Assembly (NCBI RefSeq): GCF_002897295.1
Contig: NZ_BEXF01000006.1
Coordinates: forward strand, 62,001-126,000
DNA from: Brevibacillus reuszeri
Lineage (GTDB): Bacteria > Bacillota > Bacilli > Brevibacillales > Brevibacillaceae
DNA: 64,000 nt
Direction: 5' to 3'
Shown here: one piece after another, positions 55,229 to 63,059 of the stretch
Layout: every line of letters begins with the position of its first letter
Position numbering within the stretch: position 1 is the stretch's first letter
Made by a program: the position numbers and the translations under genes
The notes under the pieces: model-generated
What the model saw: only the letters and a program-made list of their open reading frames with translations
What the model was told of the DNA's origin: nothing
Databases searched by the model: none

Positions 55229-55260
55229 AGAGATGGCTGATAATGGCCATCTCTTGTTTT
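55229..55260 (+). terminator. Terminator after the frameshifted gene
   Basis: Perfect 9-bp stem AGAGATGGC / GCCATCTCT with an 8-base loop, then TGTTTT. Its survival suggests that the upstream gene was lost recently. Confidence 0.82.
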
Positions 55261-55294
55261 ACCTCAAAATACGAAAGAAAAGGGGAAATACTAT

Positions 55295-55435
55295 ATGCAT
55301 AATGTGAAGAAGGTGGGATTGGTATTATTTTCAGTGATGCTGACGATCATGTTCATGGTTGGCGTTGCTATTAACTATCAATCCGAGACAGCGCAAGGAT
55401 TATCAAAGCACAACACTCATCATGGTGGTGAATGA
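55295..55435 (+). CDS. Small exported peptide, Phr-like in layout
   Basis: A 46-codon gene with an AAAAGGGGA site. The product starts MHNVKKVGLVLFSVMLTIMF, a short basic N-region and hydrophobic core, then VGVAINYQSETAQGLSKHNT and a His-rich end HHGGE. Such size and layout resemble Phr-type signalling-peptide precursors of Bacilli, which are exported and cut to a few residues. No rap or other receptor gene is beside it; the upstream gene is a frameshifted remnant. It could also be a simple small membrane peptide. Role is inferred only from shape. Confidence 0.45.
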   Translation: MHNVKKVGLVLFSVMLTIMFMVGVAINYQSETAQGLSKHNTHHGGE

Positions 55436-56079
55436 CAAATCCATTTCACAGAATAATAGTGAGGTAGTGTAAAAGGCTTTTCCTCCATCCTTCCTCTTAA
55501 CTCTTGACTTCTGCACATGTCATTGCTACTTCAGCCTGTTAGTCTGAGTGTAGCAAGCGATCTATCCCTCATTTGATGCTTCGGCAACGATGCAACAGTT
55601 GGGAAAACTCATCAAATTTAACTTGTGGAGGGGGATCTAACGTTTAAGAAGAAACATCTAAAGTGACGATGGATACTCCAAAACCCTTTTTGCGGCCAAA
55701 TCTCCTTCAGGATGGAAGGCCTTAAAATCAATCATCTCGTTTATAGTTACGTATTCCAATGTTAGAAATTTCATACCAAAAAGCCTCATATGATGTTCCG
55801 CTTCTATGATCCCTCCAATACATCGGCCCAAGCCGATTCTTGAACGTTGTCGCCAGCAAACGTAAATATACGCACTGAGGAGGGGGTCTCATTTGATGCT
55901 GACTTTAGTGACAAGAGGAACTGCCGGAAACCCAGCAACACAACTAAATGGGAACGTCAGCAGATTTAGGATACACTATACTGGTTTACTATCTGCAATG
56001 AGATGCCTACAACTTGGACCACCCACGGCAAAGGAATTACTAATCACCGAGCCCATGAGAAAATATCAAACACAATGAA
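55436..56079. other. Mostly non-coding, possibly containing decayed gene scraps
   Basis: No gene with start and ribosome site could be supported. Short protein-like runs occur, for example IYPSFDASATMQQLGKLIKF around 55570-55640 and MPTTWTTHGKGITNHRAHEK around 55999-56060, in different frames. This suggests decayed coding sequence rather than regulatory DNA. The 61-codon frame at 55893-56078 has no convincing features. Confidence 0.45.
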
Positions 56080-56112
56080 AACAGCCTATTCCTCATTGGT
56101 AGGCTGTTTTTC
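56080..56112. terminator. Bidirectional terminator
   Basis: Perfect 9-bp stem AACAGCCTA / TAGGCTGTT with an 11-base loop, followed by TTT on the plus strand and preceded by AAA, so it can act in both directions. It lies 57 bases beyond the end of the minus-strand gene. Confidence 0.75.
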
Positions 56113-56168
56113 ATTGTGTTCATAAAATATGGGATACATCCTATTAATTGGAAGTATAGGGTAAAAAA

Positions 56169-56920
56169 TTATTGTTTTTCTACACCATTAACAGCCCAAG
56201 TTTCCCCATTCTTCTCTAATGTGATTTCTATCTTTTCCCCTTTTCCTTCTTCTCTTTCAAATAGAATTTTTGCAACATTTAGTTCCTTATTGACAAGTAC
56301 CACAGGAACTAAATCACCTTTTTCACGCACATCAGTGATAGCTTCTAATACCGTATCATTAAATGAAGTGGCTTCTTTTTCGTTCATTTGTTGTGTGATA
56401 AGGTCTGTATCGAAATAATCATATGCTTTCCACTCGTTGTCTGTGACCATAAATTCAGTTTTTAGTTCTTCCCATGAATCGTTAAGCTTATTATTTTCTT
56501 GTTCGCTTCTAAGCTGGCTCATTTTGCCTTCGTTGGCAGCGAGCTTTGCGGTGGAACTTGCTTTCGATATTTCTGCTTTAGGTTCTCCATAAGCGTCCCA
56601 AATTTTATGGTTTGTTTTAGCGGAATAATTTGTATGTTGATTGGTTACTTTAACCACTGCATAAGAATAGGATCCTGACACTTTACCGCTATCATCATTG
56701 TCTTGGAATACGCCATTTTTATAAATTTCGATGTACGTTTTTGAATAATGAACATCTAATGGTTTACCTTTTGTTACCCCTAATGCTGACATATAGACGT
56801 TATTGGAACCTGATGGGTAAATTTGGGTATAAAAATTATCAAAACCAAATGCAGCATAAGCAGATGAAACTGGAAGTAGTAATGCAATCCCTATCCAATA
56901 GATAGTACTTTCTTTTTCAT
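56169..56920 (-). pseudogene. Secreted protein with frameshifted signal peptide (paralogue of the 57241 gene)
   Basis: On the minus strand an ATG at 56920 behind GGAGGT opens MKKKVLSIG and hits TAG. One base away in frame the sense continues IGIALLLPVSSAYA, a textbook signal peptide, then FGFDNFYTQIYPSGSNNVYM and the long open frame to 56169. A single-base deletion near 56893-56897 therefore separates start and mature protein. The mature part has YFDTDLITQQMNEKEATSFN and KGDLVPVVLVNKELN, matching the divergent gene at 57241. Without the shift the product would be about 250 residues and exported. It is a recent pseudogene, a sequencing error, or uses the internal ATG at 56792. Confidence 0.7.
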
Positions 56921-56934
56921 AAATTTACCTCCAA

Positions 56935-57240
56935 ATGTTTATGTTGGAAACAATCCTATTATATTCTAATTTTTTACAATTAATATATTGTTACAAATAC
57001 GTGAATTTTTCATTGTTTTGGAAATTATTTTTATCTATAAAAATATAACACATGAATACTAAAGGATTCTTTTTGTACACTCTGTGTGAATGATACATTT
57101 TTCCCGACCATCCAGTGTTATAATCGTGTTAATATTCTTATGTTGTTCTAATTTAGGTAGTGATCTCATCTTTAGGATAGAAATGAAATAAAATATAATA
57201 TATTCACCAAGAAGTGTTGAAGAGGAGTGGGATATGGATT
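56935..57240. other. AT-rich divergent promoter region
   Basis: About 300 very AT-rich bases between the divergent paralogues. It must hold both promoters. Candidate -10 boxes such as TATAAT occur near 57195, but no single promoter stands out. No gene was seen. Confidence 0.4.
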
Positions 57241-57765
57241 ATGGAATATGTTAAATATCTCTTTCACATTCTATGTATAGCCATTTTATTTCCAACCGCT
57301 ATGTCTATTGTTTATTCGATTAGTAGCCCGGTTGCTTCTTCGCAAACGAAGCCATACATACCCGTTGAAACGAGACTTTACACTGAAAAGCAGCAAAGAA
57401 ATAATGATCAGTCGACTGTTGAGTTCGATGATCATATTAAGCGTTCATGGTCCAAAGGAATAAACCGACTTAATGTGTCTACCACAAATTATTTACAATT
57501 CAATTACTTTGATACCGATAAGATTACTCAAAAAATGGGGGATGAAGAAGCAACCTCATTTAATGATACTTTGCTGAACTCTTTAATCAGTGTGAGGAAA
57601 AAGGGTGACTTAGTTCCTATAGTTTTAATAAATAAAGAATTAAGTGAGGCGATTTTGGTTTTTCAAGAGAATGAAGGAAAAGGTGGATTTGTAGGCATCT
57701 TTATGTCTGTTAATTCAATCACAGGAAAGAAAAAATGGCAGCTCGATTCAATAAAGAATTTGTAA
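57241..57765 (+). CDS. Secreted hypothetical protein, paralogue of the divergent gene
   Basis: A 174-residue protein with an N-terminal signal or anchor (YVKYLFHILCIAILFPTAMS). The mature region contains YFDTDKITQKMGDEEATSFN, then DTLLNSLISVRKKGDLVPIV and INKELSEAILVFQENEGKG. The same ordered blocks occur in the protein encoded at 56169-56920 on the other strand, so the two are divergent duplicates. I chose the ATG at 57241 behind GAGGAG; a TTG at 57214 is in frame. No known domain recognised. The very next base after the stop enters a GC-richer segment of different origin. Confidence 0.65.
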   Translation: MEYVKYLFHILCIAILFPTAMSIVYSISSPVASSQTKPYIPVETRLYTEKQQRNNDQSTVEFDDHIKRSWSKGINRLNVSTTNYLQFNYFDTDKITQKMGDEEATSFNDTLLNSLISVRKKGDLVPIVLINKELSEAILVFQENEGKGGFVGIFMSVNSITGKKKWQLDSIKNL

Positions 57766-58212
57766 TTGCAAAGAGTCCAAGAAACGATGGACCGGGCGCA
57801 GCTTCGCTCGGAGGAGCTCAGCAGCATGGACGTTCAACCGGAGCAGCAGCAGCTGTCCCGGTATGTGGAGGCCTTCGAGCAATTCGATATTGCTGCTCTC
57901 GTCGCGTTGTTCCACGAGGAAGGCTGCATGTCGATGCCGCCCTTCGAGATGTGGATCCGCGGCAAGGAAGATTTGTCCGCCTTCTATTCGCTTACTCGCT
58001 TGCATTGCGAAGGTTTGCGATTTGGGCCCATTACGGTGAATGGCGGTTATCCGGCGTTGGCCCAGTAAATGTCGGGCAAAGAGGGCTCTGGCCTGGTACC
58101 CTGGGGCATCCACGTCATCGAAACCAAAGAAAATCAAATCCTGCACGTTTAAAACTTCATTCATATACCATTATTTTCGCGATTTGAGCTGCCTGAGCGA
58201 ATTGACCAATGA
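57766..58212 (+). pseudogene. Broken ECF41/SigJ-type sigma factor, C-terminal NTF2-like part
   Basis: One frame gives VQETMDRAQLRSEELS, then SRYVEAFEQFDIAALVALFH, FEMWIRGKEDLSAFYSLTR and NGGYPALAQ, a stop at 58066-58068, then LVPWGIHVIETKENQILHV, another stop, and NFIHIPLFSRFELPERIDQ to TGA at 58210. This is the C-terminal SnoaL-like domain typical of ECF41-type RNA polymerase sigma factors, beginning at the end of region 4. Sigma regions 2 and 4 are absent. The composition is markedly GC-richer than the preceding gene, and the copy starts right at its stop codon. Confidence 0.75.
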
Positions 58213-58288
58213 ATTTCGTCATTGGCTTACGTCTATATCATTGAGAATAACCAAACGACGAATATCATGAGAGAGGTGTCTATTTAAA

Positions 58289-58714
58289 ATGGAAACGAGT
58301 CAACCGACGAAAGTAACCGTGCAAGCCGTCATTCAAGCCCCTGTCGAGAAGGTATGGCGCTATTGGACCGAGCCGGATCACATCACGAAGTGGAATCAAG
58401 CGTCAGAGGACTGGCATGCGCCGAGAGCCGAAAACGATCTGCGGGTCGGCGGCAAGTTTCTGACACGGATGGAAGCGAAGGATGGCAGCATGGGCTTTGA
58501 TTTTGGCGGCGTCTACGATGTCGTGAATCGGCATGAGGCGATCGGCTACATCATGGAAGACGGAAGAAGAGTGGATATTGCTTTCGTCGATCAAGGGAAT
58601 GAGACGAAGGTCATTGAAACGTTCGATGCGGAAAGCTCCAATCCTGTCGAGTTCCAGCAAGCAGGCTGGCAAGCGATCATGGACAATTTCAAAGCCTATA
58701 CCGAACAAAACTAA
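58289..58714 (+). CDS. SRPBCC (AHSA1/START-like) protein
   Basis: A 141-residue SRPBCC-fold protein of the AHSA1 group (VIQAPVEKVWRYWTEPDHIT, KWNQASEDWHAPRAENDLRV, GGKFLTRMEAKDGSMGFDFG, ending GWQAIMDNFKAYTEQN). These proteins have a deep hydrophobic pocket; many accompany ECF41 sigma factors or act in stress responses, but no specific ligand can be named. It lies just after the broken sigma factor and shares its GC-richer composition, so both probably came in together. A strong terminator follows. Confidence 0.85.
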   Translation: METSQPTKVTVQAVIQAPVEKVWRYWTEPDHITKWNQASEDWHAPRAENDLRVGGKFLTRMEAKDGSMGFDFGGVYDVVNRHEAIGYIMEDGRRVDIAFVDQGNETKVIETFDAESSNPVEFQQAGWQAIMDNFKAYTEQN

Positions 58715-58725
58715 TCATCGCGAAG

Positions 58726-58760
58726 AAGACGCCGGGGGAGATGCCCGGCGTCTTTCTTTT
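58726..58760 (+). terminator. Terminator after the SRPBCC gene
   Basis: Perfect 11-bp GC-rich stem AAGACGCCGGG / CCCGGCGTCTT with a 7-base loop followed by TCTTTT. Confidence 0.9.
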
Positions 58761-58815
58761 GAACCCTAGTACGAGCGTGCTCTCCGTTAGCCTTAACCTT
58801 GTGCCGCATTCATGT

Positions 58816-59214
58816 TCATGTAGTTAATGGCCCACAGATGCCGTCCAAGTCCACGAAGCCCCAATGATACATGAACCCATGATCTTCAGGTTCAGCGTGC
58901 AATTTCCCTCCCAAGGAGACCGCGGTATTCACGATTTCATCGACCTTTTCCCGACTCTCGAAGGCCAATGCGATCGTCATCTGCGCATACTTGCTCGTAT
59001 CGACGGATTCCTTCTCCGTGAGCGTATTAAAGAATGCTTGATTGATCAGCATGACCTGTAGGTTGTCGCCGATCACGATGGCTACCGAATTCTCATTCTC
59101 GGGGAATTGCGGGTTGAGCTCGAATCCGAGTCCGGTGAAGAACGCTTTCGATTGTTCTACGTTTTTTACAGGCAGGTTGAAGCTCGTGAATGCGGACGTT
59201 AATGCCAATTTCAA
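58816..59214 (-). CDS. VOC family (glyoxalase/bleomycin-resistance-like) protein
   Basis: A 132-residue vicinal-oxygen-chelate protein. It begins with the beta-alpha module FNLPVKNVEQSKAFFTGLGF, then VAIVIGDNLQVMLINQAFF, and ends with EPEDHGFMYHWGFVDLDGIC. Fold and length fit glyoxalase/dioxygenase superfamily members such as the PhnB/YaeR-like extradiol group often found beside ECF41 sigma factors. The enzymatic role is unknown. It is convergent with the SRPBCC gene and belongs to the same GC-richer patch. Confidence 0.85.
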   Translation of the reverse strand: MKLALTSAFTSFNLPVKNVEQSKAFFTGLGFELNPQFPENENSVAIVIGDNLQVMLINQAFFNTLTEKESVDTSKYAQMTIALAFESREKVDEIVNTAVSLGGKLHAEPEDHGFMYHWGFVDLDGICGPLTT

Positions 59215-59920
59215 AACACCTCTTCGTCAAATTAGTTTGTGTTCATTTTTGCCTTTGTTTATGAAGACGACAGTCGATCCGGGAATTCGTCGGTCTCATG
59301 GATTTGGAAGCGTAAATTTTGAAAAATAACTTGGTATTGAGTTCGGATACCCGCTATTCCCCTAAGGTTGCTTATTCTTATTGTGCAGGGACGTGAAAAT
59401 ACTCGGAAAACGAAATAAGTTGTTGAGGGTGTATTCAAGAAGTGGGGGTGGAGTCCTGGAGCAGTCTTTAAATTGGTCAGAGTCGTTCCCGTAACATTTT
59501 TGAACGAAAGATCGTCATTATGGGTAAGGGGTGTCACGAAGTAACAGGATTCAAGGTTAAAGATTATATACAAGACAAAACACTAAAAGGAGGAGTGTGG
59601 TTCGATATTACTTTTTTTCCAAATTTAAACTTTTTGTGAACGTCACTTTTCGACATATTTTTCCAATAAAAAGTGATAAGATACAAATAAGGAAAATAAT
59701 AGTAGTTATTCTTATCACTTATTGTCAATTGAGTTTCTCATTTCGACTGCCTATAATAGCGACTGAATGGAAAGTGTATATTTACTTTAATATGTGCAAT
59801 GTCACTATGAAGGGACACTTAACAATTAGTAGCTCTTTATGGAAGAAAAGAAAAATGGGCTACCCCCTTAGTACAACAACTTCAATAAAATATACTAACT
59901 GAGAAAGGGATGGGTCGATT
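59215..59920. other. Gene-poor AT-rich stretch
   Basis: About 700 bases without a supportable gene. Frames of 101 (59597-59902, plus) and 104 codons (59259-59573, minus) exist but have skewed, non-protein-like content and no fitting ribosome site. A promoter for the exported protein at 59921 must lie near the right end. Confidence 0.5.
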
Positions 59921-60442
59921 ATGAAGATGAAAAAAAGTTCACTTACGGGTGTAATAGTGACTTTGGCTTTAGTGATTGGCGTACCTACTGTATTTTCAAT
60001 ACAAAATGCTGTGAAAGCTAACATTTCAATGGAAAAAGGCGCATCTAATTATCCTGTTAACGAGCAAGGACAAACCCATGGGTCAGTACCTTACGCTTTT
60101 GAATCAACAGAAACACTGGACAAAGATGCTGATAAAACGAACTCTTCGATGGAAGAAGATGCATCTAACTATCCTGTCAACGAGCAAGGACAAACCTATG
60201 GACCAGTACCTTACGCTTCTAAATCAACTGAAACACCAGATTTAATTTCGGCAACAGGAGAAAATGGCGTTGTTGGATATGTAAAAGCCACCGATTTAGA
60301 TCCAAAAGTTTCTTCACCAGAAGAGGCTATGGCCTACCAAAAATCTATTGAGGCTATTGGTTACAAATCTATCCCACTGTATGAGGCAGATGGTAAAACT
60401 GTAATCGGTGAATTTAGATTATCTACTTCAAAAAGGGATTAA
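59921..60442 (+). CDS. Secreted repeat protein, YPVNExGQTYG family
   Basis: A 173-residue exported protein. Residues 1-35 form a signal peptide (MKMKKSSLTGVIVTLALVIG, PTVFSIQNAVKA). Two tandem 40-residue units follow, each with ASNYPVNEQGQT(H/Y)G and VPYA. The C-terminal module PDLISATGENGVVGYVKATD and AIGYKSIPLYEADGKTVIGE is shared with the protein encoded at 60497-61287. The YPVNExGxTYG and GYV motifs resemble extracellular C-terminal modules of BlaR1-like and other Bacilli surface proteins. Function unknown. Confidence 0.75.
   Translation: MKMKKSSLTGVIVTLALVIGVPTVFSIQNAVKANISMEKGASNYPVNEQGQTHGSVPYAFESTETLDKDADKTNSSMEEDASNYPVNEQGQTYGPVPYASKSTETPDLISATGENGVVGYVKATDLDPKVSSPEEAMAYQKSIEAIGYKSIPLYEADGKTVIGEFRLSTSKRD
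60020..60259 (+). repeat. 120-base tandem duplication inside the secreted protein gene
   Basis: Two direct copies, 60020-60139 and 60140-60259, offset by exactly 120 bases, with long identical stretches such as CGAGCAAGGACAAACC at 60061 and 60181. The frame is kept, so the copies encode two 40-residue units. Confidence 0.85.
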
Positions 60443-60496
60443 TGACATTAACATATAATCCAAAAAAATACTTATGGTGAGGAGAAGAAAAATACA

Positions 60497-61287
60497 ATGA
60501 ATTTATTAACGAAGACTAGTAAAATCTTGATGGGCAGCGTTTTAGCAATGACTATGCTAGCAATACCAGTATTCGCTGACACTTACTCCCCCCTTTAAAA
60601 ACACCTGAGATCTATGGTAAAAAGTATTCTTTTACATCTGAGGTATGGGTTCGTTATTTAAACCCAAAAACAGTAGAAGCAGTTGCCTTCGTTGAGTCAC
60701 TAAACGGGGATGTGCCAGTAGGATATATGGGTGGACAAGCTTATTTGTATGATAAAGCTGGCAATTTAAAAGCTGGAAGTACCATGGTTTATAACTCAGA
60801 TAGTATTTCTGCTTTTCACGTGTATTCGCCTCGTATTAGCACTTATGGCGAGTATTACGCTTTCAGTAGAGCCGATTTCTATAATGGAAATGGATACACA
60901 AGGTATGCAGGTAATAAATCGCCAATTCAAACATTAAATAGCTCAACTTTCGCAAAAACAACTGAAGATTCCAAGGTTATTGAAGACTTATTGTCTAAAA
61001 CGGAGTACGATGTTAATGATAACGGAGAAACCTATGGTTCTGGCTTATCCATATTAAGCATTGGTGAAGAACCAGATTTAATTTCTGCAATTGGTACCAA
61101 TGGGGTTAAGGGATATGTTAGAGCTATTGATTTAACACCAGAAGTTAGCTCTATTGAAGAGGCAATTGAGGCTAATAAAGATAATGGTGACATTAGCACA
61201 ATTCCTCTTTATGATGTAGATGGAACAACTGTACTTGGGGAATTTGAGTTGGTAACTAACTTTGAATTAGATCCTGAAAAAAAATAA
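60497..61287 (+). pseudogene. Secreted protein interrupted at a C6 tract after its signal peptide
   Basis: ATG at 60497 behind GAGGAGAAG opens the signal peptide MNLLTKTSKILMGSVLAMTM with LAIPVFADTYSPL and then TAA at 60596. The sense continues one frame over: LKTPEIYGKKYSFTSEVWVR, YLNPKTVEAVAFVESLNGD, and on to the stop at 61285-61287. The shift coincides with six C at 60588-60593; seven C would restore one frame of about 263 residues. The end part (YDVNDNGETYGSG, EEPDLISAIGTNGVKGYVRA) is homologous to the neighbour at 59921. It is either a recent inactivation, a sequencing error or a slippage-switchable gene. Confidence 0.75.
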
Positions 61288-61334
61288 CACCAGATTAGTT
61301 CTGAATAGTTGGGTTATTTTAATAATTGCCAATA

Positions 61335-61361
61335 AACCCTCAGCCGTTTTGGTTGAGGGTT
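61335..61361 (+). terminator. Terminator-like hairpin
   Basis: Stem AACCCTCA / TGAGGGTT with an 11-base loop, 48 bases after the preceding stop. No T run follows, so it is a weak call. The rest of 61288-61620 holds an inverted repeat listed separately and no gene. Confidence 0.45.
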
Positions 61362-61513
61362 ATATGCGCTAGAAAGTAATGCTAGGCTTACATATCAGTC
61401 CAGTGTAAGACTTTATTTTCCTTGAACACTCGAAACGGATCTAGTTGAAAAAAACTAAAATTAACTTGAAATATAACCATGTAATGTCAAAATATGTATG
61501 TCATCTGCTTGAA

Positions 61514-61538
61514 AATTTTGACAAGTGGTGTCAAAATT
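61514..61538. promoter_or_regulatory. Perfect 10-bp inverted repeat upstream of the 61621 gene
   Basis: AATTTTGACA / TGTCAAAATT with the 5-base spacer AGTGG, about 80 bases before the ATG. It contains a TTGACA hexamer, so it may overlap a -35 box and act as an operator. No known regulator assigned. Confidence 0.5.
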
Positions 61539-61620
61539 GCCACTTATTTGTTTTCGTAGAGGAGGCCGGTCTCTCGCATACCTATTTATACCAAAGATTT
61601 GAAAAAATGGAGGTTTTCGT

Positions 61621-62136
61621 ATGAAGAGCAAGTGGATTTACCTTATCACATTTCTTGTTATGTTAAATGTTGCTTTTATTAATGCAAATCCTGTACAAGC
61701 ATATCAGCAGAAAGAGTGTGATAATAATTCAACAAAATGGTATTGTTCTGATTGGTATTCTGGAGATTTTGAGTATGAAGAAGACTCTGATTCAATTGGA
61801 GGTGACTACCAATTAAATTATGACGGGGCGGGTGTTTATTACTGGGAAATTGCATGGGATGAGATTTTAATGTTATCTGAACCTCGATTATGGGTGCACT
61901 TAAACGAGTCAAAATTTAGAGCTGATGCTATGTATATGGTTTTGTATGACGACTCTGGGTTTGGAGCGGAAATGATAGGTTCAATTGATCAAAATACAGC
62001 ACCAGGAGGATGGAGCTATATTGGGAGAGGGGATAGTAATGGAACTGGATCAGAATATACTACCATCTATGTGTATGCACTCGGTGGAGATGACAACCTA
62101 GGCGCTGATGCAATAAGAGTTCGAGAAAATTATTAA
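61621..62136 (+). CDS. Secreted acidic hypothetical protein
   Basis: A 171-residue exported protein with a clear signal peptide (KSKWIYLITFLVMLNVAFIN, cut after ANPVQA). The mature chain is acidic, Tyr/Trp/Gly-rich and beta-like (YYWEIAWDEILMLSEPRLWV, TAPGGWSYIGRGDSNGTGSE), with two Cys near the start (QKECDNN, WYCSDW) that could form a disulfide. GGAGGT precedes the ATG. The next gene follows after 21 bases, so they are likely cotranscribed. Family not recognised. Confidence 0.7.
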   Translation: MKSKWIYLITFLVMLNVAFINANPVQAYQQKECDNNSTKWYCSDWYSGDFEYEEDSDSIGGDYQLNYDGAGVYYWEIAWDEILMLSEPRLWVHLNESKFRADAMYMVLYDDSGFGAEMIGSIDQNTAPGGWSYIGRGDSNGTGSEYTTIYVYALGGDDNLGADAIRVRENY

Positions 62137-62157
62137 TTACAGGGAGGTAACATAATT

Positions 62158-62988
62158 TTGAAGCGACTATCTATTATAGCAATTCCTATTCTTACGATTA
62201 TGCTTTTAGGTGCTCAATTTAACGGTGGAGAAGGTTTAGCAAATGCTGCAAGCAAAAAAGTAGATATTAAAGAAAAAATGTTAAATTCAATTGATTATTA
62301 CGAGTATGTAGAAGGTGTCTTTACGTATGATATTGGTGAAAAGAAATACAAAGCAGAGTTTTCTGTTCAGGAAGGTAGCAATCCAGGAAGTCGTACTCTT
62401 GTCAAAGATTCTTCTGGACAAAAAGTGCAGGAATTGATTGCTGACGATGACAATAATGTCCTACAATTAAACACAATGGCTAAAACTTACGTGAAAATGA
62501 AAAGTTCGAAAGTCAAAGAAATACCAAAAGGTGATCGAGTAAAAAAAGACAAGAGTCCTGATGGTAAAGAGATAAATGAATATATTTACCGACAAGACCC
62601 TGCAAATGCTCTCATAGCGAAAACTGTAACATTTCCGCAGGAATATGCTTTTTGGTTAGATGATGAATCTCAAAATTATGAAATTCTTGGTGAAGAAAAG
62701 CTATTGGAAAGAAACTCAGTTGTTATCTCCGGAGACCTATCTGAATATTTGGCAAAGAAATTAAATTCAACTTCTTTTAAAATGTGGGTTGATGAAGAAA
62801 CCGGGGTTCTATTAAAATTAATTACATTAAATAAAGATAATAAGATCGAAAATAGCATTGAAGTTTTAGAGATTAATTTTGACACGAAGCTTGCCAAAAC
62901 TGCGCAAAAAAACTTTGATACAGATGACACCAAAGGGTATAAACAGATAAAGTTTGACACAAAAAAACCAGAGAAAACAAAAAAGTGA
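62158..62988 (+). CDS. Exported LolA/RseB-like protein
   Basis: A 276-residue protein with an N-terminal signal (RLSIIAIPILTIMLLGAQFN) and a mature domain with the outer-membrane-lipoprotein-sorting/RseB-like beta pattern: AEFSVQEGSNPGSRTLVKDS, MAKTYVKMKSS, ALIAKTVTF, FKMWVDEETGVLLKLITLNK and SIEVLEINFDT. Proteins of this fold in Gram-positives are often anchored regulators or lipid-binding factors, such as sigma-factor regulators. The start is TTG behind GGGAGGT. It is in one transcript with the secreted 171-residue protein. Confidence 0.65.
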   Translation: MKRLSIIAIPILTIMLLGAQFNGGEGLANAASKKVDIKEKMLNSIDYYEYVEGVFTYDIGEKKYKAEFSVQEGSNPGSRTLVKDSSGQKVQELIADDDNNVLQLNTMAKTYVKMKSSKVKEIPKGDRVKKDKSPDGKEINEYIYRQDPANALIAKTVTFPQEYAFWLDDESQNYEILGEEKLLERNSVVISGDLSEYLAKKLNSTSFKMWVDEETGVLLKLITLNKDNKIENSIEVLEINFDTKLAKTAQKNFDTDDTKGYKQIKFDTKKPEKTKK

Positions 62989-63014
62989 TTGTTTAAATTC
63001 AATTAAACCACAGA

Positions 63015-63059
63015 TTAACCAACCTTACTTCTTCAAAAATGGAGAGTAAGGTTGGTTAA
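63015..63059 (+). repeat. Perfect 15-bp hairpin over the start of the next gene
   Basis: TTAACCAACCTTACT at 63015-63029 pairs perfectly with AGTAAGGTTGGTTAA at 63045-63059, loop 15 bases. The right arm contains the TTG used as start of the following frame, and there is no T run after it. It is either the terminator of the LolA-like gene or a translation-blocking stem. Confidence 0.7.

Noticed and set aside
55560..55640. Riboswitch-like pairing in the gap after the small peptide gene
   Set aside because: Short complementary stretches did not fit any riboswitch consensus, and the area translates into protein-like scraps.
59597..59902. 101-codon frame in an AT-rich gap
   Set aside because: Composition is Ile/Phe/Lys-biased in an AT-rich non-coding way and no family or signal peptide was recognised.
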